DNA of 64,000 bases from Halobacillus kuroshimensis DSM 18393 (GTDB taxonomy: Bacteria > Bacillota > Bacilli > Bacillales > Halobacillaceae), in assembly GCF_000425705.1 (NCBI RefSeq), contig NZ_AUDY01000012.1, forward strand, positions 62,001 to 126,000, read 5' to 3'. The position numbers and the translations under genes were made by a program. This document shows positions 1-7,275 of this stretch, piece after piece. Numbering within the stretch: position 1 is the first letter of the stretch; each line of letters starts with the position of its first letter. The notes beneath the pieces are model-generated. The model saw only the letters and a program-made list of their open reading frames with translations. It was not told where the DNA came from and ran no database searches.

Positions 1-1084
1 TGGAATCGTAGGTTTACCGAACGTAGGGAAATCTACGTTGTTTAACGCAATTACACAGGCAGGCGCTTTATCCGCCAACTATCCGTTCGCCACAATAGAT
101 CCGAACGTCGGGATCGTGGAAGTACCGGATTCTCGGCTGGAAAAGCTGACCGAGCTTGTGAACCCTAAGAAAACTGTTCCGACCGCATTTGAGTTTACTG
201 ATATCGCCGGCATCGTCAAAGGCGCAAGTAAAGGGGAAGGTCTCGGCAACCAGTTCCTCTCCCATATCCGCCAGGTGGATGCGATCTGCCACGTTGTACG
301 CGCGTTCGAAGATGAAAACATCACCCACGTATCCGGTCAGGTCGATCCGATCACGGATATCGAAACGATCAACCTCGAACTGATCCTTGCCGACCTTGAG
401 ACGGTTTCGAAGCGTCTGGACCGTGTGGCTAAGCTTGCCCGTCAGAAGGACAAGGACGCCGTTGCTGAATATGCCGTTCTTGAAAAGCTGAAGGAAGCAT
501 TGGAAGCTGAAACACCCGCCCGCGCTGTCGAATTCAGCACCGATCAGGAAAAAGTCGTGAAAGGTCTCCATCTTTTAACTTCCAAGCCCATCCTCTATGT
601 GGCTAACGTAAGTGAAGATGAGATTGGCGAAGGCGATAATGACAAAGTGAAGCAGATCCGTGAATTTGCGGCTAAAGAGAACGCAGAAGTCATTGTCGTG
701 TGTGCAAAAATCGAGTCTGAAATCGCTGAGCTTGATGGCGATGAAAAGGACGAATTCCTGGACGATCTTGGAATCGAGGAATCCGGTCTTGATCAATTGA
801 TCAAAGCGACCTACAACCTGCTCGGCCTGGCGACATATTTCACTGCCGGCGAACAGGAAGTGCGCGCATGGACCTTTAAGGAAGGCATGACCGCTCCGCA
901 GGCGGCCGGCATCATTCATACGGACTTCGAGCGCGGCTTCATCCGTGCTGAGACAGTGTCCTATGAGGATCTTGTCGACGCGGGAACCATGGGGGCAGCC
1001 CGCGACCGCGGCCGTGTCCGCCTTGAAGGAAAAGAATATCTGGTCAAAGACGGTGACGTCATCCATTTCCGTTTTAACGTATAA
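1..1084 (+). CDS. ychF: Ribosome-binding ATPase/GTPase YchF (5' end outside window)
   Basis: Obg-family P-loop protein that binds ribosomes and prefers ATP; its exact cellular role is unsettled. The reading frame is open from base 2. The first residues in view are GIVGLPNVGKST, the G1/Walker A loop, so only about five N-terminal codons are missing compared with the roughly 366-residue family. The switch/G3 region (DIAGIVKGA) follows. The G4 position reads NVSE rather than NKxD, the family signature that relaxes guanine specificity. The C-terminal TGS domain covers about the last 85 residues. It sits directly before the rpsF operon, as in B. subtilis. Confidence 0.97.
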   Translation, partial: GIVGLPNVGKSTLFNAITQAGALSANYPFATIDPNVGIVEVPDSRLEKLTELVNPKKTVPTAFEFTDIAGIVKGASKGEGLGNQFLSHIRQVDAICHVVRAFEDENITHVSGQVDPITDIETINLELILADLETVSKRLDRVAKLARQKDKDAVAEYAVLEKLKEALEAETPARAVEFSTDQEKVVKGLHLLTSKPILYVANVSEDEIGEGDNDKVKQIREFAAKENAEVIVVCAKIESEIAELDGDEKDEFLDDLGIEESGLDQLIKATYNLLGLATYFTAGEQEVRAWTFKEGMTAPQAAGIIHTDFERGFIRAETVSYEDLVDAGTMGAARDRGRVRLEGKEYLVKDGDVIHFRFNV

Positions 1085-1106
1085 GCGGGGAACCCTCCAC
1101 AAAAGG

Positions 1107-1135
1107 TTGTAAAGTGAGGACAAGTTTGTTACAAT
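1107..1135 (+). promoter_or_regulatory. Sigma-A type promoter of the rpsF operon
   Basis: TTGTAA (1107-1112), a 17-bp spacer and TACAAT (1130-1135) fit a housekeeping promoter about 85 bp upstream of rpsF. The only upstream gene, ychF, ends at 1084, so this should start the rpsF-ssb-rpsR transcript. Confidence 0.75.
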
Positions 1136-1160
1136 ACTATATTGTGAGTAATTAAACGAA

Positions 1161-1200
1161 TTACTCCTTGCTCCTCTTTACGAAAAAGGAGCCGTTAAGT
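1161..1200 (+). promoter_or_regulatory. Putative S6:S18 autoregulatory leader of rpsF
   Basis: In the untranslated leader, GCTCCT (1170-1175) pairs with AGGAGC (1187-1192), and the 3' arm runs directly into CCG (1192-1194). A stem presenting a CCG element ahead of rpsF is the hallmark of the S6:S18 leader motif, which mimics the 16S rRNA site and lets the S6:S18 complex repress its own operon. Assignment rests on the hairpin, the CCG and the position; no covariance model was run. Confidence 0.5.
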
Positions 1201-1220
1201 CCATAAGGAGGTGAAAACGG

Positions 1221-1514
1221 ATGAACAGAAAATACGAAATCATGTATATCATCCGCCCAGATATCGAGGAGGAAGCGAAAACGTCTGTCAAAGATCGTTT
1301 CAGCAAAATCCTTACAGATAACGGAGCGGAGATCCAGGAAGTTAAAGAACTAGGCAAGCGCCGTCTTGCTTATGAAATTAACGACCACCGTGATGGAATC
1401 TACGTAACAGTTGATTTCAACGGTACACGTGAAGCGATCAATGAATTCGACCGTCAGGCGAAGTTCACGGATGATATTATCCGCCACATCGCAGTACGCG
1501 AAGATGACAAATAA
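1221..1514 (+). CDS. rpsF: 30S ribosomal protein S6
   Basis: Small-subunit protein that pairs with S18 on the central domain of 16S rRNA. The 97-residue length and the start [14 protein letters not shown] match the family. A strong Shine-Dalgarno (AAGGAGGTG at 1204) precedes the ATG. First gene of rpsF-ssb-rpsR; ssb begins 12 nt after the stop. Confidence 0.98.
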   Translation: MNRKYEIMYIIRPDIEEEAKTSVKDRFSKILTDNGAEIQEVKELGKRRLAYEINDHRDGIYVTVDFNGTREAINEFDRQAKFTDDIIRHIAVREDDK

Positions 1515-1526
1515 GGAGTGATTCTG

Positions 1527-2015
1527 GTGTTAAATCGTGTCGTACTAGCCGGCAGATTGACGAAGGATCCTGATTTACGCTATACGCCAAACGGAGTAGC
1601 TGTCGCCAACTTTACGATCGCTGTCAACCGCCCGTTCTCAAACAATCAGGGAGATCGCGATGCCGATTTCATCAACTGTGTCGTTTGGAGAAGAGCAGCG
1701 GAGAACCTTGCGAATTTCATGAGTAAAGGCAGTCTTGTCGGAGTGGACGGACGTTTACAGTCCCGCAGTTTCGACAATCAGGAAGGCAAGCGTGTGTTTG
1801 TAACCGAAGTCGTTGCAGACAGCGTACAATTCCTAGAATCCAAGGGTGGTTCTTCGCAGGGCGGAGGAAACCGTGGAGGTTCAGGATACCAGCCAAATCA
1901 GAATCAACCATCAGGAAACAACTTCGGTTCCAATAATAATAATCAACGAAACGATGACCCATTCGCAGATAATGGGGAACCCATCGATATATCAGACGAC
2001 GATCTACCATTTTAA
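1527..2015 (+). CDS. ssb: Single-stranded DNA-binding protein SSB
   Basis: Coats single-stranded DNA in replication, recombination and repair and recruits partners through its tail. The OB fold covers about residues 1-110 (start [20 protein letters not shown]), followed by a flexible Gly/Asn/Gln-rich linker and the acidic tip DDDLPF that binds partner proteins. I place the start at the GTG at 1527, not the in-frame GTG at 1518: the latter overlaps the Shine-Dalgarno AAGGAG (1513-1518), which lies 8 nt before 1527, and MLNRVV is the conserved N-terminus. 162 residues. Middle gene of the S6-SSB-S18 operon. Confidence 0.97.
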   Translation: MLNRVVLAGRLTKDPDLRYTPNGVAVANFTIAVNRPFSNNQGDRDADFINCVVWRRAAENLANFMSKGSLVGVDGRLQSRSFDNQEGKRVFVTEVVADSVQFLESKGGSSQGGGNRGGSGYQPNQNQPSGNNFGSNNNNQRNDDPFADNGEPIDISDDDLPF

Positions 2016-2036
2016 TCAGAAAGGAGTGAATGCTAC

Positions 2037-2264
2037 ATGGCACGTCGTGGACGCGGAAAACGTAAAAAGGTGTGTTTCTTCACAGCTAACGGAATCACAC
2101 ACATCGACTATAAAGATGTTGATTTGCTGAAACGTTTCGTCTCTGACCGTGGAAAAATTCTTCCTCGTCGAGTAACTGGAACTTCTGCTAAATATCAGCG
2201 TAAATTGACAAAAGCGATCAAACGCTCTCGTCAAATGGCCCTGCTTCCTTACTCTACTGAGTAA
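2037..2264 (+). CDS. rpsR: 30S ribosomal protein S18
   Basis: Basic 75-residue protein ([15 protein letters not shown]) that binds 16S rRNA as a dimer with S6. The [21 protein letters not shown] block is the S18 signature. AAAGGAGTG precedes the ATG. Last gene of the operon, followed by a strong terminator. Confidence 0.98.
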   Translation: MARRGRGKRKKVCFFTANGITHIDYKDVDLLKRFVSDRGKILPRRVTGTSAKYQRKLTKAIKRSRQMALLPYSTE

Positions 2265-2282
2265 TAGCAGCGTTACTAAAAA

Positions 2283-2316
2283 CCGTGAAGTCTTTTAAAG
2301 ACTTCACGGTTTTTTT
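2283..2316 (+). terminator. Intrinsic terminator of rpsF-ssb-rpsR
   Basis: CCGTGAAGTCTTT pairs with AAAGACTTCACGG, followed by seven T. It closes the operon; nsrR converges from the other side. Confidence 0.92.
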
Positions 2317-2320
2317 ATGT

Positions 2321-2758
2321 TCAGGCCAGCCCCATCAGCTTCTGCAGTTCTCCCCGATTATCCAGTAAGTCCGCCAGTGTATAGCTGTCCAGCACTTGAA
2401 AGAATGCGGCCAGGGCTTCGTGCAGGGCACGCTTCAGCCGGCAGGCCGGTGTAAGGACACAGTAATCCGAGCCGCAGTCAAAGCACTCCAACAGGTGGAA
2501 ATTATCCTCCATCGCCCGTACGACGCTTCCAATGTTTATATCTTTCGGTTCTTCAGCCAGACGAATTCCTCCAGCTCTTCCCCGGATCGTTTCAATCAGA
2601 CCGAGCCTGCTCAATTCATGAATGATTTTCCCCAGATGGTTTTCAGATATATGAAACACCTCGGAAATTTCCTTTTTATTCGCCAGGGCACCGTCTTCCT
2701 TGGACCCGGCAAACATCAGTACCCTCAGGGCATAATCCGTATATTTCTTCAGATGCAT
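2321..2758 (-). CDS. nsrR: Nitric oxide-sensing repressor NsrR (Rrf2 family)
   Basis: [Fe-S] Rrf2 regulator that represses NO-responsive genes and releases DNA when its cluster is nitrosylated. The N-terminal winged helix (MHLKKYTDYALRVLMF) is followed by the recognition region, and cysteines stand at 92, 95, 100 and 106. C92, C100 and C106 coincide with the cluster ligands of B. subtilis NsrR; C95 is extra. I use the ATG at 2758, which has AAGGGGTG about 7 nt upstream; the open frame extends 15 codons further without a better site. 145 residues. Divergent from hmp, its classical target. An extended -10 (TGGTATGAT) lies upstream. Confidence 0.9.
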   Translation of the reverse strand: MHLKKYTDYALRVLMFAGSKEDGALANKKEISEVFHISENHLGKIIHELSRLGLIETIRGRAGGIRLAEEPKDINIGSVVRAMEDNFHLLECFDCGSDYCVLTPACRLKRALHEALAAFFQVLDSYTLADLLDNRGELQKLMGLA

Positions 2759-2868
2759 GTCCGGCACCCCTTTTGTTTTCCAGTTTCCTTTATCATACCA
2801 CATGTATTTCTATGGAAAGCGGTGAGAAGATTGCCTTCGAATTGTCAAATCTTTTTGTGAAAAAGACG

Positions 2869-2896
2869 TTGCAGAAGACGTCCCTTTCGATACAAT
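2869..2896 (+). promoter_or_regulatory. Sigma-A type promoter of hmp
   Basis: TTGCAG (2869-2874), 16-bp spacer, TACAAT (2891-2896). The NsrR-type palindrome begins 2 bp downstream of the -10, so bound repressor would cover the transcription start. Confidence 0.7.
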
Positions 2897-2897
2897 A

Positions 2898-2920
2898 AAG
2901 GTGTATACAAAATACATCTT
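2898..2920 (+). promoter_or_regulatory. NsrR operator upstream of hmp
   Basis: Inverted repeat AAGGTGTAT (2898-2906), 5-bp centre, ATACATCTT (2912-2920). The 9-bp arms match except for one base and follow the known NsrR consensus (AAGATGYAT, short spacer, mirror arm). Overlap with the hmp start region makes direct repression by the neighbouring nsrR product very likely. Confidence 0.82.
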
Positions 2921-2937
2921 TTAAAGGGGTTTGAATG

Positions 2938-4161
2938 ATGACCAATCACGTTAAACATCCGCTTGATGAAAAGACTGTACGGATTATCAAGGCCACCGTT
3001 CCTGTGCTGGAGGAGCATGGGGAGGCCATTACGACCTTGTTTTACAAACGACTTTTTGAAAATTACCCGGAGCTTAAAAACATTTTCAACCAGACCCACC
3101 AACGTGCGGGAGACCAGCCGAGAGCCTTGGCGAATATGGTTTACATGGCAGCTCTTCACATCGAAAACCTTGGGGCGGTGCTTCCTCAGGTGAGAACCGT
3201 TGCGGAAAAGCATCGAAGCTTGAATGTTCAGCCGGAACATTATCCGATTGTTGGTGAATATCTGCTGAAGGCGATGAAGGAAGTGCTTGGCGAGCAGGCG
3301 ACGGATGAAATCCTTGGAGCCTGGGGAGAGGCTTACGGTGTCATTGCAGGTGTTTTCATCGATGTGGAAAAAGATTTGTATGAAGCAGCCGAGGATCAGA
3401 AGGGTGGCTGGGCAGACTGGAGGTTGATGCAGGTCGTGGATAAAGTGAAGGAAAGTGATGAAATGACGTCCTTTTACCTGCAGCCGGAAGATGAGCGCCC
3501 ACTGCCCCGTTACAAAGCTGGTCAATACATTACGGTGAAGGCAGAGATCGAAGGGGAGTCTTATGATCATCTTCGTCAGTACAGCTTATCTGATGCTCCG
3601 GGCAGTGGTTATTTCAGAATCACCGTCAAACGTGAGGCAGGATCAGAAGGTGTTCCAGCCGGGATCGTTTCGACGTGGCTGCATGACCATGTGAACGTTG
3701 GAGATGCGCTTCCGGTAAGCGTTCCGGCCGGCGATTTCCATCTGGATGATCATAAGCGTCCGCTCGTTCTAATCAGCGGAGGAGCAGGATTGACTCCTTT
3801 GATGAGCATGCAGAAAGAAGCGGCAGCCCGGCAGCCTGAACGGGATATTTATGTTGTCCATGCCGCAAGAAGCGGAAGCGTTCATGCGTTCAGGGAGGAA
3901 ATGATGAAGAGGAAGGCCTGTTTCGTTTATGAACAGCCGACTGAGGAAGATATCCGCTCCGGATCGTTCCATGAGCGGGGGTTTATCAATCTGGATATCC
4001 TTCAGCGGACGGTTCCGAAAGATGCTGAATTTTACTTCTGTGGACCGAAGGGGTTTATGACAGCAGTGTACAGCAGTCTGACCGAGTGGGGTGTGAAGGA
4101 GGATGCGATGCACTATGAATTTTTCGGTCCTCAGGAGGCATTGCTGCTGAGAGAATCGTAA
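2938..4161 (+). CDS. hmp: Flavohemoglobin (nitric oxide dioxygenase)
   Basis: Oxidises NO to nitrate with O2 and NAD(P)H. The globin domain (about 1-140) has the distal Tyr in TTLFYKRLF and the proximal His in VAEKHRS. The FAD domain carries RQYSLSD, the NAD domain GGAGLTPL and CGPKGFM, and the protein ends with the FFGP motif. Two tandem ATGs (2935, 2938) follow AAAGGGGT (2923-2930); the second has the better 7-nt spacing. About 407 residues, normal for Hmp. Divergent from nsrR across an NsrR operator. Confidence 0.97.
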   Translation: MTNHVKHPLDEKTVRIIKATVPVLEEHGEAITTLFYKRLFENYPELKNIFNQTHQRAGDQPRALANMVYMAALHIENLGAVLPQVRTVAEKHRSLNVQPEHYPIVGEYLLKAMKEVLGEQATDEILGAWGEAYGVIAGVFIDVEKDLYEAAEDQKGGWADWRLMQVVDKVKESDEMTSFYLQPEDERPLPRYKAGQYITVKAEIEGESYDHLRQYSLSDAPGSGYFRITVKREAGSEGVPAGIVSTWLHDHVNVGDALPVSVPAGDFHLDDHKRPLVLISGGAGLTPLMSMQKEAAARQPERDIYVVHAARSGSVHAFREEMMKRKACFVYEQPTEEDIRSGSFHERGFINLDILQRTVPKDAEFYFCGPKGFMTAVYSSLTEWGVKEDAMHYEFFGPQEALLLRES

Positions 4162-4163
4162 CG

Positions 4164-4796
4164 TTACGACTCTCTCAGTGGAGCAGCCTGGAAGGTGCGC
4201 TGGTCGAACTGGTCAATCATCTTCATAAAGATATTAATGATATACCCGCTGAAAATGGTAATGATCACGGTGCCGATTCCCACGGCTCCTCCAAACAAGG
4301 CCGCCAGAATGACAAGAATGATGCTGATGAAGGCTCTCGATATCGAAACATTCCATCCTGTTAAATCTTTAATCACAAGCATCATCCGGTCGAAGGGATT
4401 CGGTGCGAAATCTGCCTGAAGGTTCATCGCAATCCCGAAACCGGCAATGATCATGCCGCTGATCAGGCAGATAAACTGTACGGCTCCCGTTGCCGGCTGG
4501 ACGGATTCTCTTAGAAGAAACACCCAGAAATCAATCCCTGCCCCTGTCATCAGAGAGGTGATGACAGCGAAAAGTTCCGGTTTTTTCCTCGATGCCGCCG
4601 CATTAAACAGGATCATCGTCAGGCCGACAACAATTTCCCAGCTACCGATCGTCAATCCGAATGTCCGGTGCAGTCCTACAAGAAGGGCGTCAAAAGGAGA
4701 GGTACCGAGGGAGGATTGAATCGTCAAGGCAATACCAGCGGTCATAATGAAAAGGCCTGCCATATAATACAAGCCTCGGATGTAATGGCGTTTCAT
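4164..4796 (-). CDS. YczE/YitT-like integral membrane protein
   Basis: 210 residues with about five hydrophobic segments. It resembles the YczE/YyaS/YitT group of Bacillus membrane proteins: two related halves, each with a polar turn of type SSLGTSPFDALL and ADFAPNPFDRMM. The internal duplication suggests a pseudo-twofold topology. No biochemical role is established, although B. subtilis YczE affects lipopeptide/polyketide production. ATG at 4796 follows AAGGGGTG. Convergent with hmp, with only 2 nt between the stop codons. Confidence 0.7.
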   Translation of the reverse strand: MKRHYIRGLYYMAGLFIMTAGIALTIQSSLGTSPFDALLVGLHRTFGLTIGSWEIVVGLTMILFNAAASRKKPELFAVITSLMTGAGIDFWVFLLRESVQPATGAVQFICLISGMIIAGFGIAMNLQADFAPNPFDRMMLVIKDLTGWNVSISRAFISIILVILAALFGGAVGIGTVIITIFSGYIINIFMKMIDQFDQRTFQAAPLRES

Positions 4797-4825
4797 GACA
4801 CCACCCCTTTTCTCGTTATCCTTAG

Positions 4826-4855
4826 ACTATACAGCGGGAGTCACCCGGATTTCAA
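4826..4855 (-). promoter_or_regulatory. Sigma-A type promoter of the YczE-like gene
   Basis: On the minus strand, TTGAAA (4855-4850), 18-bp spacer, TATAGT (4831-4826), about 30 bp before the start codon. Confidence 0.55.
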
Positions 4856-4890
4856 GGGAGAGGGTGTAAGGTGTAAATAAAAGTAAAAAA

Positions 4891-4911
4891 GCAGGAGCTT
4901 ATGGCTCCTGC
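4891..4911 (-). terminator. Hairpin terminator, near-duplicate of the oppA terminator
   Basis: GCAGGAGC / GCTCCTGC with a 5-nt loop. On the minus strand it runs into TTTTTTAC, so it would stop leftward transcription. It shares the stem and A-tract of the terminator at 5284-5307 on the other side of repeat copy A. Confidence 0.7.
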
Positions 4912-4959
4912 CTTTCAAGCTGGTGAGTGAGGAACCTTGACCACCATTTGGGTAGAACG

Positions 4960-5093
4960 GTCACGTTCCGCTTATCGGTGGATGCCTGCCGCGGGTACGG
5001 CCTCAGCTAACTTGGGCAGAAAGAACACCTGCCCAAGTGGATCTTCGACCTGTGCTGTTCCCGCAGGCGTCACCACCGAACGCTCCTCGTGAC
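4960..5093 (+). repeat. 134-bp hairpin repeat, copy A
   Basis: One of four full-length members of a family that recurs at 12264, 33113 and 54720, plus a shortened copy at 10283. It starts GTCACGTTCCGCTTATCGG and ends CGCTCCTCGTGAC. The ends are imperfect inverted repeats (GTCACG/CGTGAC, TCGGTGG/CCACCGA). Inside, GCGGGTACGGC faces GCTGTTCCCGC and ACTTGGGCAG faces CTGCCCAAGT, so the whole unit folds into one long hairpin. It has no coding capacity. The 4797-5323 gap also holds the YczE promoter and two terminators. Confidence 0.9.
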
Positions 5094-5277
5094 TTCACCA
5101 AATGATGAAGGCTCTAAACGATCCTTGTTTCACAAAAACATGCCGTACGGGTCATGACAGGAACCCTGAATGATGTGTCGTATACGTGCAGGGAGACGTC
5201 CACTTACCGTAATCGAAAGCATTTTACTTGAATAAGGAAGACTGGAGGCGTTGGGGTAAATGGGAGTTATCTACATA
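5094..5277. other. Intergenic stretch between repeat copy A and the oppA terminator
   Basis: Non-coding by inspection: short frames without ribosome-binding sites. No RNA gene or promoter that I can support. Confidence 0.5.
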
Positions 5278-5283
5278 TAAAAA

Positions 5284-5307
5284 AGCAGGAGCTAAAAAGC
5301 TCCTGCT
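5284..5307 (-). terminator. Terminator of the OppA-like gene
   Basis: AGCAGGAGCT / AGCTCCTGCT with a 4-nt loop, flanked by A6 and T6, so it can work in both directions. It lies 17 nt after the oppA-like stop. Confidence 0.9.
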
Positions 5308-5323
5308 TTTTTATAGGATAGAA

Positions 5324-7006
5324 TCACTCTTCAACGTAAGCCCACTTGAATTCGAATTCAGGGCCTGTTGCTGTAGAATACACGCCTTTAATGGACGGGC
5401 GGAACAGTTGTGCTTTAGCATCCTGATAGATAGGAGCCACAGCCTGATCTTCTTCAAGAAGCAGCTTCTCGGCTTCCAGGAAGGTTTCAAAACGCTTCGC
5501 CGGGTCCTGGGCGTATTCTGTGTTGGCTTTTTCAATTAAGCTGTCATACTCTTCGCTGGAGTACGCCATGTTGTTGTTCTGACCATCTGTCAGGTACATG
5601 TTCAAGTACGTGTTCGGGTCCACGTAGTCTGGTCCCCACGTAGCCGCTTCGATTTCGAATTCGGAATTGTTATCACGGCGGACACGTTCTTTAAATGGAA
5701 CTTCCAGAAGTTTGATTGTCAATCCTTCCAGGTTTTCCTCAAGCTGTCCTTTGTAATACGCAAGAGCATCTTTGGATGTCCCGGTATCATCACCAAGCAG
5801 CTCGATTTCAACAGAATCTGTACCGAGTTCCTCAAGGGCCTTGTCCCAGTGCTCTTTTGCTTTCTCAACATTGGATTCTACAAGTGACCCTTGTGCCTCG
5901 CGGAAATCTTCCTCACTGTCCGGCATGGACACGAAGTTGGATGGTACATAGCCTTCTGCAGGGACGGATCCGTCATTCAGGATGACATCGACAAGACCTT
6001 GACGATCGATCCCGTAGGAAATCGCCTTACGTACATTCACATTGGCAAGGGCCTCGTTATTTTCCTGGTTGAACTTGAAGAAATATAAGTATGGTTTTTC
6101 GACGACGTTGAACGCTTCGTTCGTACGATACTGGTCGACAAATTCCGCATTCAATTCTGTCTGATCAATTTCACCGGACTCATAAAGGTTCACACCGGTG
6201 GAAACCTCTTTTACAACTTTAGCATTGATTTTTTCAAGCTGTACCGTTTCGTTATCCCAGTACGAATCGCTCTTTTCGATGGACCAGCCTTCGCCGTGGC
6301 TCCACTCTGTCATTTCGAACGGTCCGTTGGAAATGGTATATTCCGCTTCTGTTGCGAACTTGTCCCCCTGTTCTTCAACGTATGCCTGGTTCAGCGGCAT
6401 GAACGTGATGAAGACCGTCATGGACTCAAAGTAAGGAACCGGCTTTTCCAGTTCGACTTCAAGTGTTTTATCATCTACAGCTGTTGCTCCGAGGTCTTCC
6501 AGGGAAGCTTCCCCGTTGCTGATTTCTGTCGCATTTTTAATAATCCCACCAAGGAAGTATGGACCGTACTCGGATCCCACTTCCGGATCAACCGCTCTTC
6601 TCCACGCGTAAACGAAATCATCAGCGGTAACCGGGTCGCCGTTTGACCATTCGGCGTCACGCAGGTTGAATGTCCACGTCAGGCCGTCTTCGCTCACTTC
6701 AGAGCTTTCCGCCATTCCGTTGACAAGCTGGCTGTTTTCATCGAGTCGGTAAAGTCCCTCGTAGGTTTCCCCTGCCCATTGGAATCCGACGGAATCCGTA
6801 ATCAAGGACGGGTCCATGCTTGGGATCTCACTTTTAGATGTAATCGTGATTTCCTGTTCTCCTGAAGCACTGCTTTCTTCTGTTCCTTCTGATGTTTCCT
6901 CATTACCTTCTCCTGATTCAGATGATGTTTCACTGTCCCCGCCGCTGCACGCTGCAAGTACGAGCACAAACATCAATCCGAAAAGCACCAACAGATGTTT
7001 TCTCAA
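5324..7006 (-). CDS. Oligopeptide ABC transporter substrate-binding lipoprotein (OppA/DppE type)
   Basis: Extracytoplasmic solute-binding protein of family 5, tethered to the membrane to deliver peptides to an ABC permease. The signal peptide ends in the lipobox LAAC, with the lipidated Cys at about residue 20, followed by an acidic Ser/Glu-rich linker (about 21-50). The SBP_bac_5 fold fills the rest (560 residues, normal). The start is TTG at 7006 with AGGGGGAG a few bases upstream. No permease or ATPase genes are adjacent, so it is an orphan binding protein that must share a system encoded elsewhere. Monocistronic: own promoter and terminator. Confidence 0.92.
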   Translation of the reverse strand: MRKHLLVLFGLMFVLVLAACSGGDSETSSESGEGNEETSEGTEESSASGEQEITITSKSEIPSMDPSLITDSVGFQWAGETYEGLYRLDENSQLVNGMAESSEVSEDGLTWTFNLRDAEWSNGDPVTADDFVYAWRRAVDPEVGSEYGPYFLGGIIKNATEISNGEASLEDLGATAVDDKTLEVELEKPVPYFESMTVFITFMPLNQAYVEEQGDKFATEAEYTISNGPFEMTEWSHGEGWSIEKSDSYWDNETVQLEKINAKVVKEVSTGVNLYESGEIDQTELNAEFVDQYRTNEAFNVVEKPYLYFFKFNQENNEALANVNVRKAISYGIDRQGLVDVILNDGSVPAEGYVPSNFVSMPDSEEDFREAQGSLVESNVEKAKEHWDKALEELGTDSVEIELLGDDTGTSKDALAYYKGQLEENLEGLTIKLLEVPFKERVRRDNNSEFEIEAATWGPDYVDPNTYLNMYLTDGQNNNMAYSSEEYDSLIEKANTEYAQDPAKRFETFLEAEKLLLEEDQAVAPIYQDAKAQLFRPSIKGVYSTATGPEFEFKWAYVEE

Positions 7007-7054
7007 AGTGACTCCCCCTATAGTTTAAATTTTCTAAAAATAATTACTTTTTGA

Positions 7055-7083
7055 ATTATACAAATAAATAAGAAAAAAAGCAA
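7055..7083 (-). promoter_or_regulatory. Sigma-A type promoter of the OppA-like gene
   Basis: Minus strand TTGCTT (7083-7078), 17 bp, TATAAT (7060-7055), in very AT-rich sequence about 50 bp upstream of the start. Confidence 0.7.
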
Positions 7084-7162
7084 AGTCTATTTTTGTCTAA
7101 TCCTTTGGCATACGCGGGAAAACACAGGCTTATCCTGCTTTAAACAGAATATTCCCATTACA

Positions 7163-7190
7163 TTGACATCGGGTTTACTTCTGATAGGAT
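7163..7190 (+). promoter_or_regulatory. Promoter of the aminotransferase-serA operon
   Basis: Perfect -35 TTGACA (7163-7168), 16 bp, extended -10 TGATAGGAT (-10 hexamer 7185-7190). The leader of about 80 nt shows no T-box or riboswitch that I can recognise. Confidence 0.65.
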
Positions 7191-7275
7191 TATAGAATAT
7201 CCAATTCTTTTCTAACGTTTTAACGCGTCTAAAAGATGAAAAGAGAGCATTGAATAAATAGGAGGTACAAGTCGA

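Noticed and set aside
2785-2815. Second NsrR site upstream of nsrR (ATGTATTTCTATGG)
   Set aside because: Only one arm resembles the consensus; the mirror arm does not pair. Autoregulation cannot be claimed from it.
5228-5539. Plus-strand frame across the oppA terminator
   Set aside because: It reads through a strong terminator hairpin into the antisense strand of the OppA-like gene; no ribosome-binding site.
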